A DNA stretch of 64,000 bases from Planctomycetota bacterium (GTDB lineage: Bacteria; Planctomycetota; UBA8742; UBA2392), in contig JAHBYA010000005.1 of NCBI GenBank assembly GCA_019636195.1, forward strand, positions 64,174-128,173. Reading direction: 5' to 3'. The notes below the pieces were generated by a model, which was not told where the DNA came from, did no database searches, and saw nothing but the letters and a program-made list of their open reading frames with translations. This document shows, one piece after another, positions 34,754-47,654 of this stretch; position 1 is the first letter of the stretch, and the number at the start of each line of letters is the position of its first letter. Made by a program: the position numbers and the translations under genes.

Positions 34754-36613
34754 GTGTCCATCCATCGGCGAGTTTCCCGCGCGCTGTCTGCGTATGCCCT
34801 GCTGCTGGCTTTGCTGGCGGCGGCGTGTGCCAGCGCCGTGACGGTGTCGCAGGCGCAGGCAAATCCCCCCGAGTTCAAGGAGCCTGAACCGCGCGGTCCC
34901 GACGAACTGTTCACAGACCTGCCGGCGCCCACCTTTGAGGGCACGGTGCCCGCGCAAACCGCAAAGGCCGCCGTGCTGCGGGCCCCCATGCCCGAGGGCT
35001 CTGACAAACCCGAGGACGACCTGCCCGACAGCGCCCGCCCAGCCGCGATGGGACTGCGCATGGTGCTTGAGCAGCAGCTTGAGTACCTGCCCCAGATTTA
35101 CACCGAACGCGAGGTTCTGCGCCTTGAGCGCTACCAGCCGCGCCTGCGGGTCGGCGACTTGCCCCGTGCCGGCGCCGAGCACAAGACGGGCACGAAATAT
35201 GAAGCGCTGGAACACGCGGCGCGAAGCTTTGCTGCGAAGTTCGTGTTTGTTACCAGCTATCACAAGCCCGCCGAGGGCGCACCGGTCGCCGCCATCGCCC
35301 GATACCGCGCGGGTGCGGGCCTGGAAGCCTTCGAGACGGTCACGCTGGACAAACCGGGCAAAGAAGACGCATTAGTGGCGGCGCTGCATACGGCTGTCGA
35401 GGCAGTAACGAATCTCCCGGATGGGCACTTTGACAGCGACGGCAAGTGGATTGAGGCGCCACGAAACCACCCTCCGCGGATTGTCAAGTTCGATCGTTCG
35501 CTGCGCCACTTGCTTGAGTTGCGCGAGGCGCTTGAAGGTCAGCAGACCACAAACGCCTGGATCGCATGGGAGGACTACGTCAAGCGCGAGCCCGACTACG
35601 GCCGCGCCGCAGTCTGGGGCATGGAGGTGTTCCATGCATTGGGAAGCAGCGGTACCTCTGCCGACGAGTCGTTGAATCACTATCACACGGCTGTACGCAT
35701 CGCGCGTCACGGCCTGAAGCACGCGCCCAACGACGTAATGCTGCGCGGCCGACTGTGTTGGAACACCCACACTTGGCACGCGCGCAAGCAGTTCGCGCTG
35801 AAGGGGCTGGCGCAGGCGTTGAAGGTTCAGCCGCTGCACCCGCAACTGCTGGAGTGGTACGCGCTGGTGCAGGACTACTGGGACCCTGACCGCACCAAAC
35901 AGGCGAAGTGGATCGAGGGCAACCCGATCGACAAGCTCAAGGACGGCCGGGTCGAGCTGGTGCTTGGCAACATCTACTTCGGCGCGCGGCACTACGAAAC
36001 CGGCATTGAGTGGTACGGCAAGGGGCTGAAGTTCAATCCCGACGACCACGAGACCCTGCAAAGCCTTGCCCAGTGCGCGGTCTATGAAGCCGAGCGCCTG
36101 ACCAAGATCGCCATGCCCGGCGCCGACGGCGAAGCAGACCGCAAGCGCGCCGAAGAGTTGTACTACTTGGCCGCCGACAGCATGTGGCATGCGCTTGAGC
36201 TTGAGCCGTTTCACCTGTTTGACTACTTCGCGCACTACTACCTTCGCGCCATCACCTTCAGCTTCACGCGCCTGCCGACCAGCACCGAAGACCTTGACCG
36301 CATGTTTCTGGTGTGGGCGGCGCGCGACGGGCTTGCTTCCATGCAGCGCATGGACCGGCTGGTGGAAAAGCTGATCAAGCTTCAACGCAGCAAATCTCGC
36401 GAACTGGCCAAGGCGGCCGCGCCGGGAGACGCCAACTATGAACTGCATTGGATGGCGCGCCTGTCTTTCTCGGTTGTGGACCAGGACAGCGACGAGAGCA
36501 TTCACACCCTGTGGCTGATGCGCCAGCGCGGGCTCCGGCCCGACAAGTACTTCGGGTACATGAAGCTGTTCGGACCGCTGGTCGAAGAGTACCAGCCGAA
36601 AAAAGCCGAGTAG
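34754..36613 (+). CDS. Secreted helical (TPR-like) protein of unknown function
   Basis: A 619-residue exported protein; hydrophobic residues 10-30 (AYALLLALLAAACASAV) act as signal, followed by a Pro-rich spacer. Residues 50-240 are mixed, and 260-619 are largely helical with TPR-like helix pairs (LNHYHTAVRIARHGLKHAPND; TGIEWYGKGLKFNPDDHETL). No catalytic motif is recognised. The start is GTG 34754 behind two GGAGG copies (34742-34749). It follows the riboswitch-controlled gene by 119 bases and may be in the same unit. Confidence 0.75.
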   Translation: MSIHRRVSRALSAYALLLALLAAACASAVTVSQAQANPPEFKEPEPRGPDELFTDLPAPTFEGTVPAQTAKAAVLRAPMPEGSDKPEDDLPDSARPAAMGLRMVLEQQLEYLPQIYTEREVLRLERYQPRLRVGDLPRAGAEHKTGTKYEALEHAARSFAAKFVFVTSYHKPAEGAPVAAIARYRAGAGLEAFETVTLDKPGKEDALVAALHTAVEAVTNLPDGHFDSDGKWIEAPRNHPPRIVKFDRSLRHLLELREALEGQQTTNAWIAWEDYVKREPDYGRAAVWGMEVFHALGSSGTSADESLNHYHTAVRIARHGLKHAPNDVMLRGRLCWNTHTWHARKQFALKGLAQALKVQPLHPQLLEWYALVQDYWDPDRTKQAKWIEGNPIDKLKDGRVELVLGNIYFGARHYETGIEWYGKGLKFNPDDHETLQSLAQCAVYEAERLTKIAMPGADGEADRKRAEELYYLAADSMWHALELEPFHLFDYFAHYYLRAITFSFTRLPTSTEDLDRMFLVWAARDGLASMQRMDRLVEKLIKLQRSKSRELAKAAAPGDANYELHWMARLSFSVVDQDSDESIHTLWLMRQRGLRPDKYFGYMKLFGPLVEEYQPKKAE

Positions 36614-36625
36614 CCTGCCGCGTGT

Positions 36626-37717
36626 TCAGGCAAGTTGATATCGCGCCGCGCCCAGAGCTGCGGCGTGCGGCACCACGGTCACGCGCCCGTGCCAAAGGCC
36701 CAGCGCGTGCACCGCATCAGGCTCAAGCCAGTCGCCATAGTTGCCGGTGATGACGGCGAGGTCGGCGACAGCCAGCGCTTCTGCGGCACGGCGCAGCGCC
36801 GCGATCTCAGCCACGCAGGCATCCAGTGTGGATTGCGCCAGCGCAATCTCCTGTGCGCTGGTCATGATTGCACCGCCGGGCGTGACGGCCTCGGTCGTGG
36901 GCCCGACCAGTACCGCGGCATCACCTCGCGTAAAGCGCGACGGCACAATGCGCCAGTCAGCGTCGGACATGCCGGCTTGCCGCATCGCCAACAGGCACGA
37001 CAGCAGGCCGGTGGTGCACAGGCCCAGCGGCGGGGCGTCCTGTACGGTGGTCAGCACGGTGCGGGTCTTCAGCGGCGACCATTCCACGCTGTCAATCGCC
37101 CCTGGCGCAAAGGGCATGTCAGCCGCCAGTGCGCGCACCGGCACATGCACGCGGACGACTTCGCCGTCGCTGACCCGCGCCACAAGGCCCTGCAGGTCAA
37201 TGATCACCAGCGGCCCCGCAAGGTGCGTAACCCCCAGCGCAAGCGCCCGTTCATGGGGCAGGTCGCGCGGCACCAGCACGTCGCCTTCATCGCCGGGCGC
37301 AGCCGCGCCGATGTGCCCCGTCGCGTCCACGGTGTAGAGCACGCCGCCCGCACCAACCCGTGAAGCAGCGCGCCGAGGCCCCGCGTGCCAGCCGACCAGT
37401 GTCTGCACGCGCGGGCGGCTGGCCAACGCATGCACTGGCGCAGCCTGCACAACCATGGGGCCGCGCACGCGCCCGCGGCAGGCCAGCCAGACGGGTACGT
37501 CGCCGCGCATGTGCTGGGGCGCCAGCGGGCTGCCGTCCGGGGCCAGGAAGTGCTCGCGGCCTTGATGAATCTCAACCCGGCACTGGTGGCAACTGCCGTT
37601 GCCGCCGCACGTGCTGTCCAGCAGCACACCGTTGCGCTTGGCGGCATCGAGCAGCGATTCGCCGTCGATGGCATCGACGACCCTGCGCGCGTCTTTGAAC
37701 TCGAGGCGGTGTCCCAC
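36626..37717 (-). CDS. Ferredoxin-ASKHA protein, corrinoid-activator (RACo/DUF4445) like, short form
   Basis: A 363-residue cytoplasmic protein. The N-terminus is a plant-type [2Fe-2S] ferredoxin domain with cysteines C37, C43, C46 and C80 (TCGGNGSCHQC ... WLACR). The rest resembles the ASKHA part of reductive activators of corrinoid proteins (TTGLLSCLL; TSAQEIALAQSTLDACV). Known members have about 600 residues, so one domain is missing or reduced. It would use ATP to drive electron transfer to a B12 protein. Start is GTG 37717 with TACACT-N6. It is divergent from the ATP-grasp gene. Confidence 0.75.
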   Translation of the reverse strand: MGHRLEFKDARRVVDAIDGESLLDAAKRNGVLLDSTCGGNGSCHQCRVEIHQGREHFLAPDGSPLAPQHMRGDVPVWLACRGRVRGPMVVQAAPVHALASRPRVQTLVGWHAGPRRAASRVGAGGVLYTVDATGHIGAAAPGDEGDVLVPRDLPHERALALGVTHLAGPLVIIDLQGLVARVSDGEVVRVHVPVRALAADMPFAPGAIDSVEWSPLKTRTVLTTVQDAPPLGLCTTGLLSCLLAMRQAGMSDADWRIVPSRFTRGDAAVLVGPTTEAVTPGGAIMTSAQEIALAQSTLDACVAEIAALRRAAEALAVADLAVITGNYGDWLEPDAVHALGLWHGRVTVVPHAAALGAARYQLA

Positions 37718-37723
37718 GCGGCA

Positions 37724-37729
37724 AGTGTA
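37724..37729 (-). promoter_or_regulatory. Predicted leaderless -10 box of the ferredoxin-ASKHA gene
   Basis: On the minus strand, TACACT is followed by TGCCGC and GTG 37717. No Shine-Dalgarno sequence is present. Confidence 0.5.
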
Positions 37730-37786
37730 GCACGCGGCGCCGGGCCCGAATGTGCCGGAATTCCCGCCACATTTCTGCGGCCATGA

Positions 37787-37792
37787 TAGTGT
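37787..37792 (+). promoter_or_regulatory. Predicted -10 box of the ATP-grasp gene
   Basis: TAGTGT ends 8 nt before ATG 37801, back to back with the ASKHA promoter in an 83-base divergent region. Confidence 0.4.
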
Positions 37793-37800
37793 GCGGCGCC

Positions 37801-39057
37801 ATGGCGCGCCTGCCAAAGGTACTGGTCGTGATGCCCACGATGTGGGACCTGCGCGAGTTTGACGCATGCCGACCGAAGTGGCAGGGGCGATTCAGCATTG
37901 AGTACGGCACGCCCGCGGACGAAGACACCCGCTACGACTTCGACATCGCCGGCTACATTGAAACTTGCGCCTCTCGCCAAGACATTGCGGGGGTGTTTTC
38001 CAGCAGCGACTACCCCGGCGCCACTGTCGCAGCCAGCATTGCGCAACGCGCGAAACTCCCCGGGCCGGATCCCCGCTGCCTGTTGCGCACAAGCCACAAG
38101 CTGGTGTCGCGTACGGTGCAGGCACAAGCCGCACCGGAGGCCACGCCGAAGTTCTGCGCCGTGGACCCCGACAACCTGATGTTTCCGCCCGAGATAGGCT
38201 TTCCATGTTTCGTGAAGCCGGTTAAGGGCGCCTTCAGCCTGTTTTCGAAGAGCGTGAACAACATCAATGAGTTACGCACGCACTTGTCACGCCCGGAAGT
38301 CGAAGAGTTCCGGCACGGCTTCATGGTGCCTTTCAACAACATGTGGCGGCAGCACGGCGGTGACGAGGTGGATGGCCGCTGGTTCATTGCCGAGGAAGTC
38401 CTCACCGGCGCGCAAGTGACGGTGGAAGGCTTCGTCACTGACGCCGAGCCGACAGTGATCGGCGTGGTGGACAGCGAGTTCTACCCGGGCACCAACAGTT
38501 TCTCGCGCTTCGTGTATCCCTCAAGCCTGCCTGCCAGGGCGCAGTCCAGGATGTCCGAAATCGCCCGGCGGGTGATCACGGCGCTTGGGCTCAAGCGCTG
38601 CTTCTTCAACATCGAGATGTGCTGGGACGGCAGCAACGCCCGCATCATTGAGGTCAACCCGCGCATGTGCGGCCAGTTCGGCGATCTGTACCAGAAGGTG
38701 GATGGCTGCAACACCTACCAGGTTGCGCTTGAGCTTGTCACAGGCGGCGACGCAAAGTGGAAAAAGGGCAAGGGCGAGTTCGGGTACGCCGCCAGCGTGC
38801 CGCTGCGGCTGTTCGCGCCTGCGGTCGTGAAGGCCGCGCCGGACGCGGCCCGTGTGCAGGAGATCGAGCAGCGCCACAAGGGCGCGCTGGTATGGCCCGA
38901 GATCGCGGCGGGCCAGATGGTCAATGACTTCGTGTTCGAGGACGGCAACAGCTTCCGGTACTGCGTGTTCAACATCGGCGCGGACACCAGGCAGGGGCTG
39001 CAGTCGTTGCAGCGCCAGATCACTTCCGAGCTTGGCTTTAAAATGCAGCCGCTGTAA
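37801..39057 (+). CDS. ATP-grasp family ligase
   Basis: A 418-residue enzyme with the ATP-grasp order: a Rossmann-like N-terminus (KVLVVMPTMWDLREFDACRP), IGFPCFVKPVKGAFSLF for the ATP-binding strand and lysine, the AEEVLTGAQVTVEGFV segment, and CFFNIEMCW with ARIIEVNPRMCGQFGD for the metal-binding Glu and Asn. It should join a carboxylate to an amine or thiol through an acyl phosphate. Substrate unknown; BacD/carbamoyl-phosphate-type ligases are the closest recalled relatives. Start is ATG 37801, with TAGTGT-N8. Confidence 0.83.
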   Translation: MARLPKVLVVMPTMWDLREFDACRPKWQGRFSIEYGTPADEDTRYDFDIAGYIETCASRQDIAGVFSSSDYPGATVAASIAQRAKLPGPDPRCLLRTSHKLVSRTVQAQAAPEATPKFCAVDPDNLMFPPEIGFPCFVKPVKGAFSLFSKSVNNINELRTHLSRPEVEEFRHGFMVPFNNMWRQHGGDEVDGRWFIAEEVLTGAQVTVEGFVTDAEPTVIGVVDSEFYPGTNSFSRFVYPSSLPARAQSRMSEIARRVITALGLKRCFFNIEMCWDGSNARIIEVNPRMCGQFGDLYQKVDGCNTYQVALELVTGGDAKWKKGKGEFGYAASVPLRLFAPAVVKAAPDAARVQEIEQRHKGALVWPEIAAGQMVNDFVFEDGNSFRYCVFNIGADTRQGLQSLQRQITSELGFKMQPL

Positions 39058-39107
39058 AGCACGTTCAGGGTTTCATGCCGGCGCAACCGGTGGCGACCGC
39101 CAACCGG

Positions 39108-39130
39108 AAACCTGGAACCTGAAACCTGTC
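39108..39130. repeat. CCTGAAACCTG-family repeat fragment
   Basis: GGAAACCTGGAACCTGAAACCTG belongs to the family at 12291-12371; it lies before the kinase gene and may overlap its promoter. Confidence 0.6.
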
Positions 39131-39138
39131 TCATGAGC

Positions 39139-39144
39139 TACAAT
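39139..39144 (+). promoter_or_regulatory. Predicted leaderless -10 box of the kinase gene
   Basis: TACAAT is followed by GCCCGCC and ATG 39152. The alternative ATG 39143 lies inside this hexamer. Confidence 0.5.
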
Positions 39145-39151
39145 GCCCGCC

Positions 39152-40336
39152 ATGGACACCGACGACAAAGACGCGTTCAAGCCCGTAGAAGAGCGCACAC
39201 TGCTTGAGGTCGGGTCCGACAGCACCGACGCCCGCGTGCCCGACGACACCAGCGTAAAGATGCGCCTTGGCCAGGTGCTGCTCACCAAAGAGCTCGGCCA
39301 CGGCGGCATGGGCAAGGTGTATCGCGGCCGCCACATTGGCCTTGATGTTGCCGTGGCGGTCAAGACCATGGGCGCGCACATCGCCGGCGACGCAACCGCG
39401 CGCCAGCGCTTTCTGCGCGAGGCGCGCACCGCGGCGCGGCTGGACCACCCCAACATCGTGCGCGTGCTGGACGTGAACGAGCAGGACAACGTTCCGTACA
39501 TCGTGATGGAGTATGTGGACGGCACCGACCTGTCGGCGCTGCTGAAGCAGCACGGCGCGCTGGACGGCATGGCGGTGCTGAAGGTGATTGCGCAGGTCGC
39601 CGACGGGCTGGCGCATGCGCACGCCGCCAACATCGTGCACCGCGACATCAAGCCGCACAACGTGTTCGTGTCGCGCGACGGCCGCGTGAAGCTGGGCGAC
39701 TTCGGCCTGGCCCGCGCCGTGGAAGCAACGACCGAGCTGACCATGCCCGGCGCCGCGATCGGCACGGCGCATTACATGAGCCCGGAACAGGCCGGCGGCC
39801 ACGAGCTGGACCAGCGCAGCGACATCTACTCGCTGGGTGTAACGGCCTGGCACCTGATCACCGGCGCGCCGCCGTACAAAGGCACGACCCCCGTCAGCAT
39901 TGCGGTGCAGCACGTCAACAGCGACATCCCCTACGAACGTGACAAGTTCGGGCACATTCCCGACGCCGCCGTTTACCTGCTCATCAGCATGACCAGCCGC
40001 GAGCCTGCGCGCCGTCCCGGCGCCCGCGAGGTGTGCGACCGCCTGACCCAGATTGTCGCGCAGTCCGGCGGGACCACGCGGCTTGCCAGCCTGGACGAGT
40101 TGCTCAAGCACGGCAGTGCCAGTGAGTATGTGCCGGCTGCGCCCACGCCGCCGCCGCCGGGCGCGCCGCAGTTCCAGTTCAGCGCGCCGCACGCGCCGAT
40201 GCCGACGCCCATGCCGCTGCCCGCGCATGTGGCAAGCAGCGACATGAACAACATGCTGCTGTGGATAGCCTTGGGGCTGGTGGCCTTTGTGCTGCTGACG
40301 ATCGGCGGATGCGCGGTGTTTCTGGCGATGAGCTAG
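39152..40336 (+). CDS. Serine/threonine protein kinase (Hanks type) with C-terminal membrane span
   Basis: A 394-residue kinase. The domain spans about 38-310: GHGGMGKVYRG glycine loop (49-59), catalytic-core Lys71, Glu90 in the C helix, HRDIKPHN with Asp165, and DFG at 183-185, then a GTAHYMSPEQ segment. All required residues are present, so it should be active. Residues 325-360 are Pro/Ala-rich and 369-391 a membrane span, with only a few residues outside. Start is ATG 39152, chosen because TACAAT lies 7 nt before it. The rRNA operon is next. Confidence 0.93.
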   Translation: MDTDDKDAFKPVEERTLLEVGSDSTDARVPDDTSVKMRLGQVLLTKELGHGGMGKVYRGRHIGLDVAVAVKTMGAHIAGDATARQRFLREARTAARLDHPNIVRVLDVNEQDNVPYIVMEYVDGTDLSALLKQHGALDGMAVLKVIAQVADGLAHAHAANIVHRDIKPHNVFVSRDGRVKLGDFGLARAVEATTELTMPGAAIGTAHYMSPEQAGGHELDQRSDIYSLGVTAWHLITGAPPYKGTTPVSIAVQHVNSDIPYERDKFGHIPDAAVYLLISMTSREPARRPGAREVCDRLTQIVAQSGGTTRLASLDELLKHGSASEYVPAAPTPPPPGAPQFQFSAPHAPMPTPMPLPAHVASSDMNNMLLWIALGLVAFVLLTIGGCAVFLAMS

Positions 40337-40406
40337 GTCTGGAATGGCAGGCAACCCTTGTGCGTTGATAAGTTTGCAAAGGTTGCAAAATTTTTGTGGT
40401 GGTCGC

Positions 40407-40434
40407 TTGACTCCGGAAAAACGCGCGCTACCCT
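40407..40434 (+). promoter_or_regulatory. rRNA operon promoter
   Basis: TTGACT (40407-40412), a 16-nt spacer and TACCCT (40429-40434), with an AT-rich GCAAAATTTTTG element upstream (40385-40396) like an UP element. Confidence 0.8.
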
Positions 40435-41054
40435 TTGCGACCCCTGACGGGGACACGCGGCGCCGGGAGGCGCGGCATCAGGCCCGAAAGCAGCACACAG
40501 GGCGACTTTTCTGCCGGGCTTGACCATCCAGTCAACCGGAAGTACACTGCGGGGCCCGGCATGGTTTCTCATGCTGGAACCTGAGCCTGCTGCGAAGCAG
40601 GGGATGGCGCTGAGCGCCTGAGGCCGAACGGCCTTGAGCGCCCGGTGCCCTACCCCGGAAAGCAGTGGATAGGGTGCCGGTGTGTTTTTGTGGGCAGTAT
40701 TTGCGGTTGAAGTACGGCCCCGTGCTCTTTGAAAACTGAACAGCCACGATAGAGAGGATGTGAACGTGGGTGCTTGTTGTGCATGACGGCAATAGCCCTG
40801 CGGAAGGCCCGGATGGGTCAACCGCAGTCACCATTTCGGTGAGGGTGCACAAAGGAGGCCCGCGCCCAATCGGGGGACGAGGCCGGCGCGTAAGCGGCGG
40901 TTGAGTTTCCGGATGGGTACCAAAGATCCGCCCCTTTCGGGGGGCACCGATCAAAACAATGGTCACATCCTCATAAGCATTGCAAGGAAAGGCTCCGTAA
41001 TTCGGAGAGCTTTCCCCAATGCCCTGAGAATCCGTGACCGAGATCAAATTTTTG
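40435..41054 (+). ncRNA. Structured 5' leader of the rRNA operon
   Basis: About 620 transcribed bases with several hairpins (CCTGCTGCGAAGCAGG; GGCGCTGAGCGCC; AGGCCGAACGGCCT; 40977-41022) and a boxA-like TGCTCTTTGAAAA at 40723-40735. A hairpin followed by T residues (40642-40690) looks like a conditional terminator. No coding gene is visible. Confidence 0.6.
40642..40690 (+). terminator. Terminator-like hairpin inside the rRNA leader
   Basis: CCGGTGCCCTA pairs with TAGGGTGCCGG (11 bp with two G-U pairs) and is followed by TGTGTTTTTG. It precedes boxA by about 35 bases. Confidence 0.55.
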
Positions 41055-42585
<1,531 letters not shown>

Positions 42586-42737
42586 TACATAGACTTCAAG
42601 TCGGGGCGACCCGGCTTGTCGTAAGGCATATCCTCCTTTTGTGGCTGTTCTTCATATGCGTGCAGGGGCCCTGTGCATTAAGCGGGGCCCTTTCGCACCC
42701 ACTCGGACCCAGGGTCCTCGGATCGTGGCGGATCAGG

Positions 42738-42814
42738 GCGCCGGTAGCTCAGCTGGTTAGAGCACACGCCTGATAAGCGTGAGGTCGGCGGTTCGAGTCC
42801 GCCCCGGCGCACCA
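42738..42814 (+). tRNA. tRNA-Ile (GAT anticodon)
   Basis: 77 nt; GCGCCGG pairs with CCGGCGC, the anticodon loop CTGATAA gives GAT, and CCA is encoded. It lies in the 16S-23S spacer. Confidence 0.97.
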
Positions 42815-42847
42815 GACTCACCCTGCGGGGTTCGTCAACCGGGCGCA

Positions 42848-42922
42848 GGGCCGGTAGCTCAGTGGTAGAGCATCGGCTTTGCAAGCCGAGGGTCAGGGGT
42901 TCGACTCCCCTCCGGTCCACCA
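42848..42922 (+). tRNA. tRNA-Ala (TGC anticodon)
   Basis: 75 nt; GGGCCGG pairs with CCGGTCC (one G-U pair), the anticodon loop TTTGCAA gives TGC, and CCA is encoded. It is the second spacer tRNA. Confidence 0.97.
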
Positions 42923-43373
42923 GCCTGTGCCCTATGGGGCTTGAGGCGGCAGACCAGGTGCAAGGGGTGCAGCGCGCGTATGGCAGTCCCGGTTTTCGAT
43001 GGCGGGATTTGGCTTTCGGATGGCAGTTCAATCCGAGATCCAAAATCCGAAATCCAAAGTTTCGGGACGGCTCTTTGACAACAGCATACTGAGACGAATC
43101 AAGAGTTGACTTCAGAATTAAACGGGTCATCGGGAGATGACCTGTCGTCGTGTGACGCCGAGAGGCGTTATGTGGCGCGTCTGAAAGGCCCCGCCGGGAA
43201 GGCGGGGAAGTACAGCCCTGCGTGATGCAGGGTTGCACGAGCCAGGCATTTATAGACGTATCGCTACGTCATGTCTTGAAGCTGTACTTTTGCGGCGGGG
43301 TGACTGTTTGTCGGCCCCGTTGAGGAAGAGAGTTGACGACAATGTTTGCACCCGTGCGGTGTGAAGGTTGTTG
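42923..43373 (+). other. tRNA-Ala to 23S spacer
   Basis: This 451-base spacer holds the palindromic repeat at 43003-43064, a boxA-like GGCTCTTTGACAA (43069-43081), and long pairing arms for 23S processing, such as GGCCCCGCC / GGCGGGG near 43185. No gene is seen. Confidence 0.7.
43003..43064. repeat. Palindromic repeat, ATCCAAAATCCGAAATCC family, inside the rRNA spacer
   Basis: CGGGATTTGGCTTTCGGAT faces the quasi-repeats ATCCGAGATCCAAAATCCG and AAATCCAAAG. The pattern is that of the dispersed palindromes elsewhere, here placed within an rRNA operon. Confidence 0.75.
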
Positions 43374-46335
<2,962 letters not shown>

Positions 46336-46481
46336 CAACAATCTTTGCCCCGCGCAAAGCGTTGCGTACTCCTGACATGCCGTTTGCGATACCACGCTAT
46401 ATGCCTGGATACACTCTCAGACCAGTCTCAGATATGCTGTTGACAAAGCGCCGTTGCACGCGAGGCGTTTGACAACTTTTC

Positions 46482-46587
<106 letters not shown>

Positions 46588-46590
46588 AAA

Positions 46591-46630
46591 ACACGGGCCG
46601 GAGCAAACGCTCCGGCCCGTGTCCGTTTTT
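46591..46630 (+). terminator. Terminator of the rRNA operon
   Basis: ACACGGGCCGGAGC and GCTCCGGCCCGTGT form a perfect 14-bp stem with an AAAC loop, followed by CCGTTTTT. Confidence 0.95.
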
Positions 46631-46643
46631 CAAACCGGCGGTG

Positions 46644-47324
46644 CTACGCGCCGTCCTGCCGAACGCCCTTGCGGAAATCTGTCACGCCGTGCGTTACATC
46701 CGGGCCGCAACCGCCCGGGCTCAGCGGATAACTGCCGTTCGCATCCCGGCCGCTGCGGCTCAGGCCCAGCCCGCCCATGAACTCGTCATTGTTCCGGACA
46801 AGCCGCGCCATGTCGTAGATGAAGTCGCTGCGCTTGGTGCCCACCTGGTTGTAGGTGGTGGTCATGGCAATCGCGTCTTTGGGGCAGGCCTCGACGCACA
46901 TGCCGCAATAAATGCACTTCAGCATGTCGATCTCAAACGACAACGGCTTCTTGAAGCGCTGGGCGCCGAAGTCCTCAATCGTCGTCTGCTCGCCTTCAAT
47001 GATGATGCACTCAGCCGGGCAGGCTGTGCTGCACATGAAGCAGGCCACGCACTTGATGTTGCCGTTGTCATCGACCTTGAGGTAATGCTCGCCGCGGTAG
47101 CCGACGGCTGGTATGTGGCGCTGGTCGGGCTTGCTCTTGGCGCCCACATAGTCGATGGTGGTGCTGGGCCGGAAGATCATGCGCAGGGTGTTGACCATGC
47201 CCTTGAAGATCTCGGGCAGGTAGATGCGCTCCCAGAAGTTCAGCTTGCGTTCATGGGCGCGGCGCTGCTGCGCGCTTTCGGCGCCCATCAGGGCGCGCAC
47301 GTCGGTTGCGTTGTCGTGTGCCAC
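46644..47324 (-). CDS. nuoI: NADH-quinone oxidoreductase subunit I (NuoI-like ferredoxin)
   Basis: A 226-residue protein with the two [4Fe-4S] motifs of NuoI: CVACFMC..ACP (C92, C95, C98, C102) and CIYCGMC..ACP (C137, C140, C143, C147). The N-terminal amphipathic region has the family pattern. In complex I it passes electrons through the N6a/N6b clusters. The remaining nuo genes are not next to it, so it may be a scattered subunit or serve a related hydrogenase-like complex. The final 45 residues are Gly/Ser-rich. Start is GTG 47324 with GGAGA 8 nt before it. Confidence 0.87.
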   Translation of the reverse strand: MAHDNATDVRALMGAESAQQRRAHERKLNFWERIYLPEIFKGMVNTLRMIFRPSTTIDYVGAKSKPDQRHIPAVGYRGEHYLKVDDNGNIKCVACFMCSTACPAECIIIEGEQTTIEDFGAQRFKKPLSFEIDMLKCIYCGMCVEACPKDAIAMTTTYNQVGTKRSDFIYDMARLVRNNDEFMGGLGLSRSGRDANGSYPLSPGGCGPDVTHGVTDFRKGVRQDGA

Positions 47325-47654
47325 GTCTTGTCTCCGGGCGGGAATATAGCACCCGCCGTGGCGCTGTCACCTGACTGCGCGCGCTGGGCGTTGAGTGCGT
47401 TGTGCCGTTGGCGCCGCCGCAATTCCCGGAAAAGGTTTGCTACGGCGGGTAGTTCTGCTTAAAAGGCCACCTGCCATGCGCCGAGCACTGAAGGACAATC
47501 TTCCAGCCAACACCCTGCATACGGGCATGATTTTCGCCCCGCAGGAGTGCTCGCGCGCGCCCCTCAACGAGTGAATTCCAGCGTTAGCGAAACCAGATCT
47601 GCGCGACCAGTGGGGTAAGCGTAGTCACTTTTGGTTCGGGGCTGGAGGTATCAC
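47325..47654. other. Intergenic region of 330 bases
   Basis: It contains divergent leaders of nuoI and the TrmB regulator. A 32-codon ORF at 47476-47574 with a weak AAAAGG upstream is not supported by anything else. No repeat is recognised. Confidence 0.4.

Noticed and set aside
40470..40530. Possible SRP (4.5S) RNA: ATCAGGCCCGAAAGCAGCAC
   Set aside because: The TCAGG...AGCAGC order is similar, but the GGAA tetraloop stem is too short, and the sequence folds better into another hairpin (CAGGCCCG with CGGGCTTG). It is kept as part of the rRNA leader.
46993..47300. nuoI as part of a complex I operon
   Set aside because: Neighbouring genes (rRNA and a regulator) are unrelated, so no operon can be claimed.
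47476..47574. 32-codon ORF before the TrmB regulator
   Set aside because: Weak ribosome-binding site, no recognisable sequence and within the range expected by chance.
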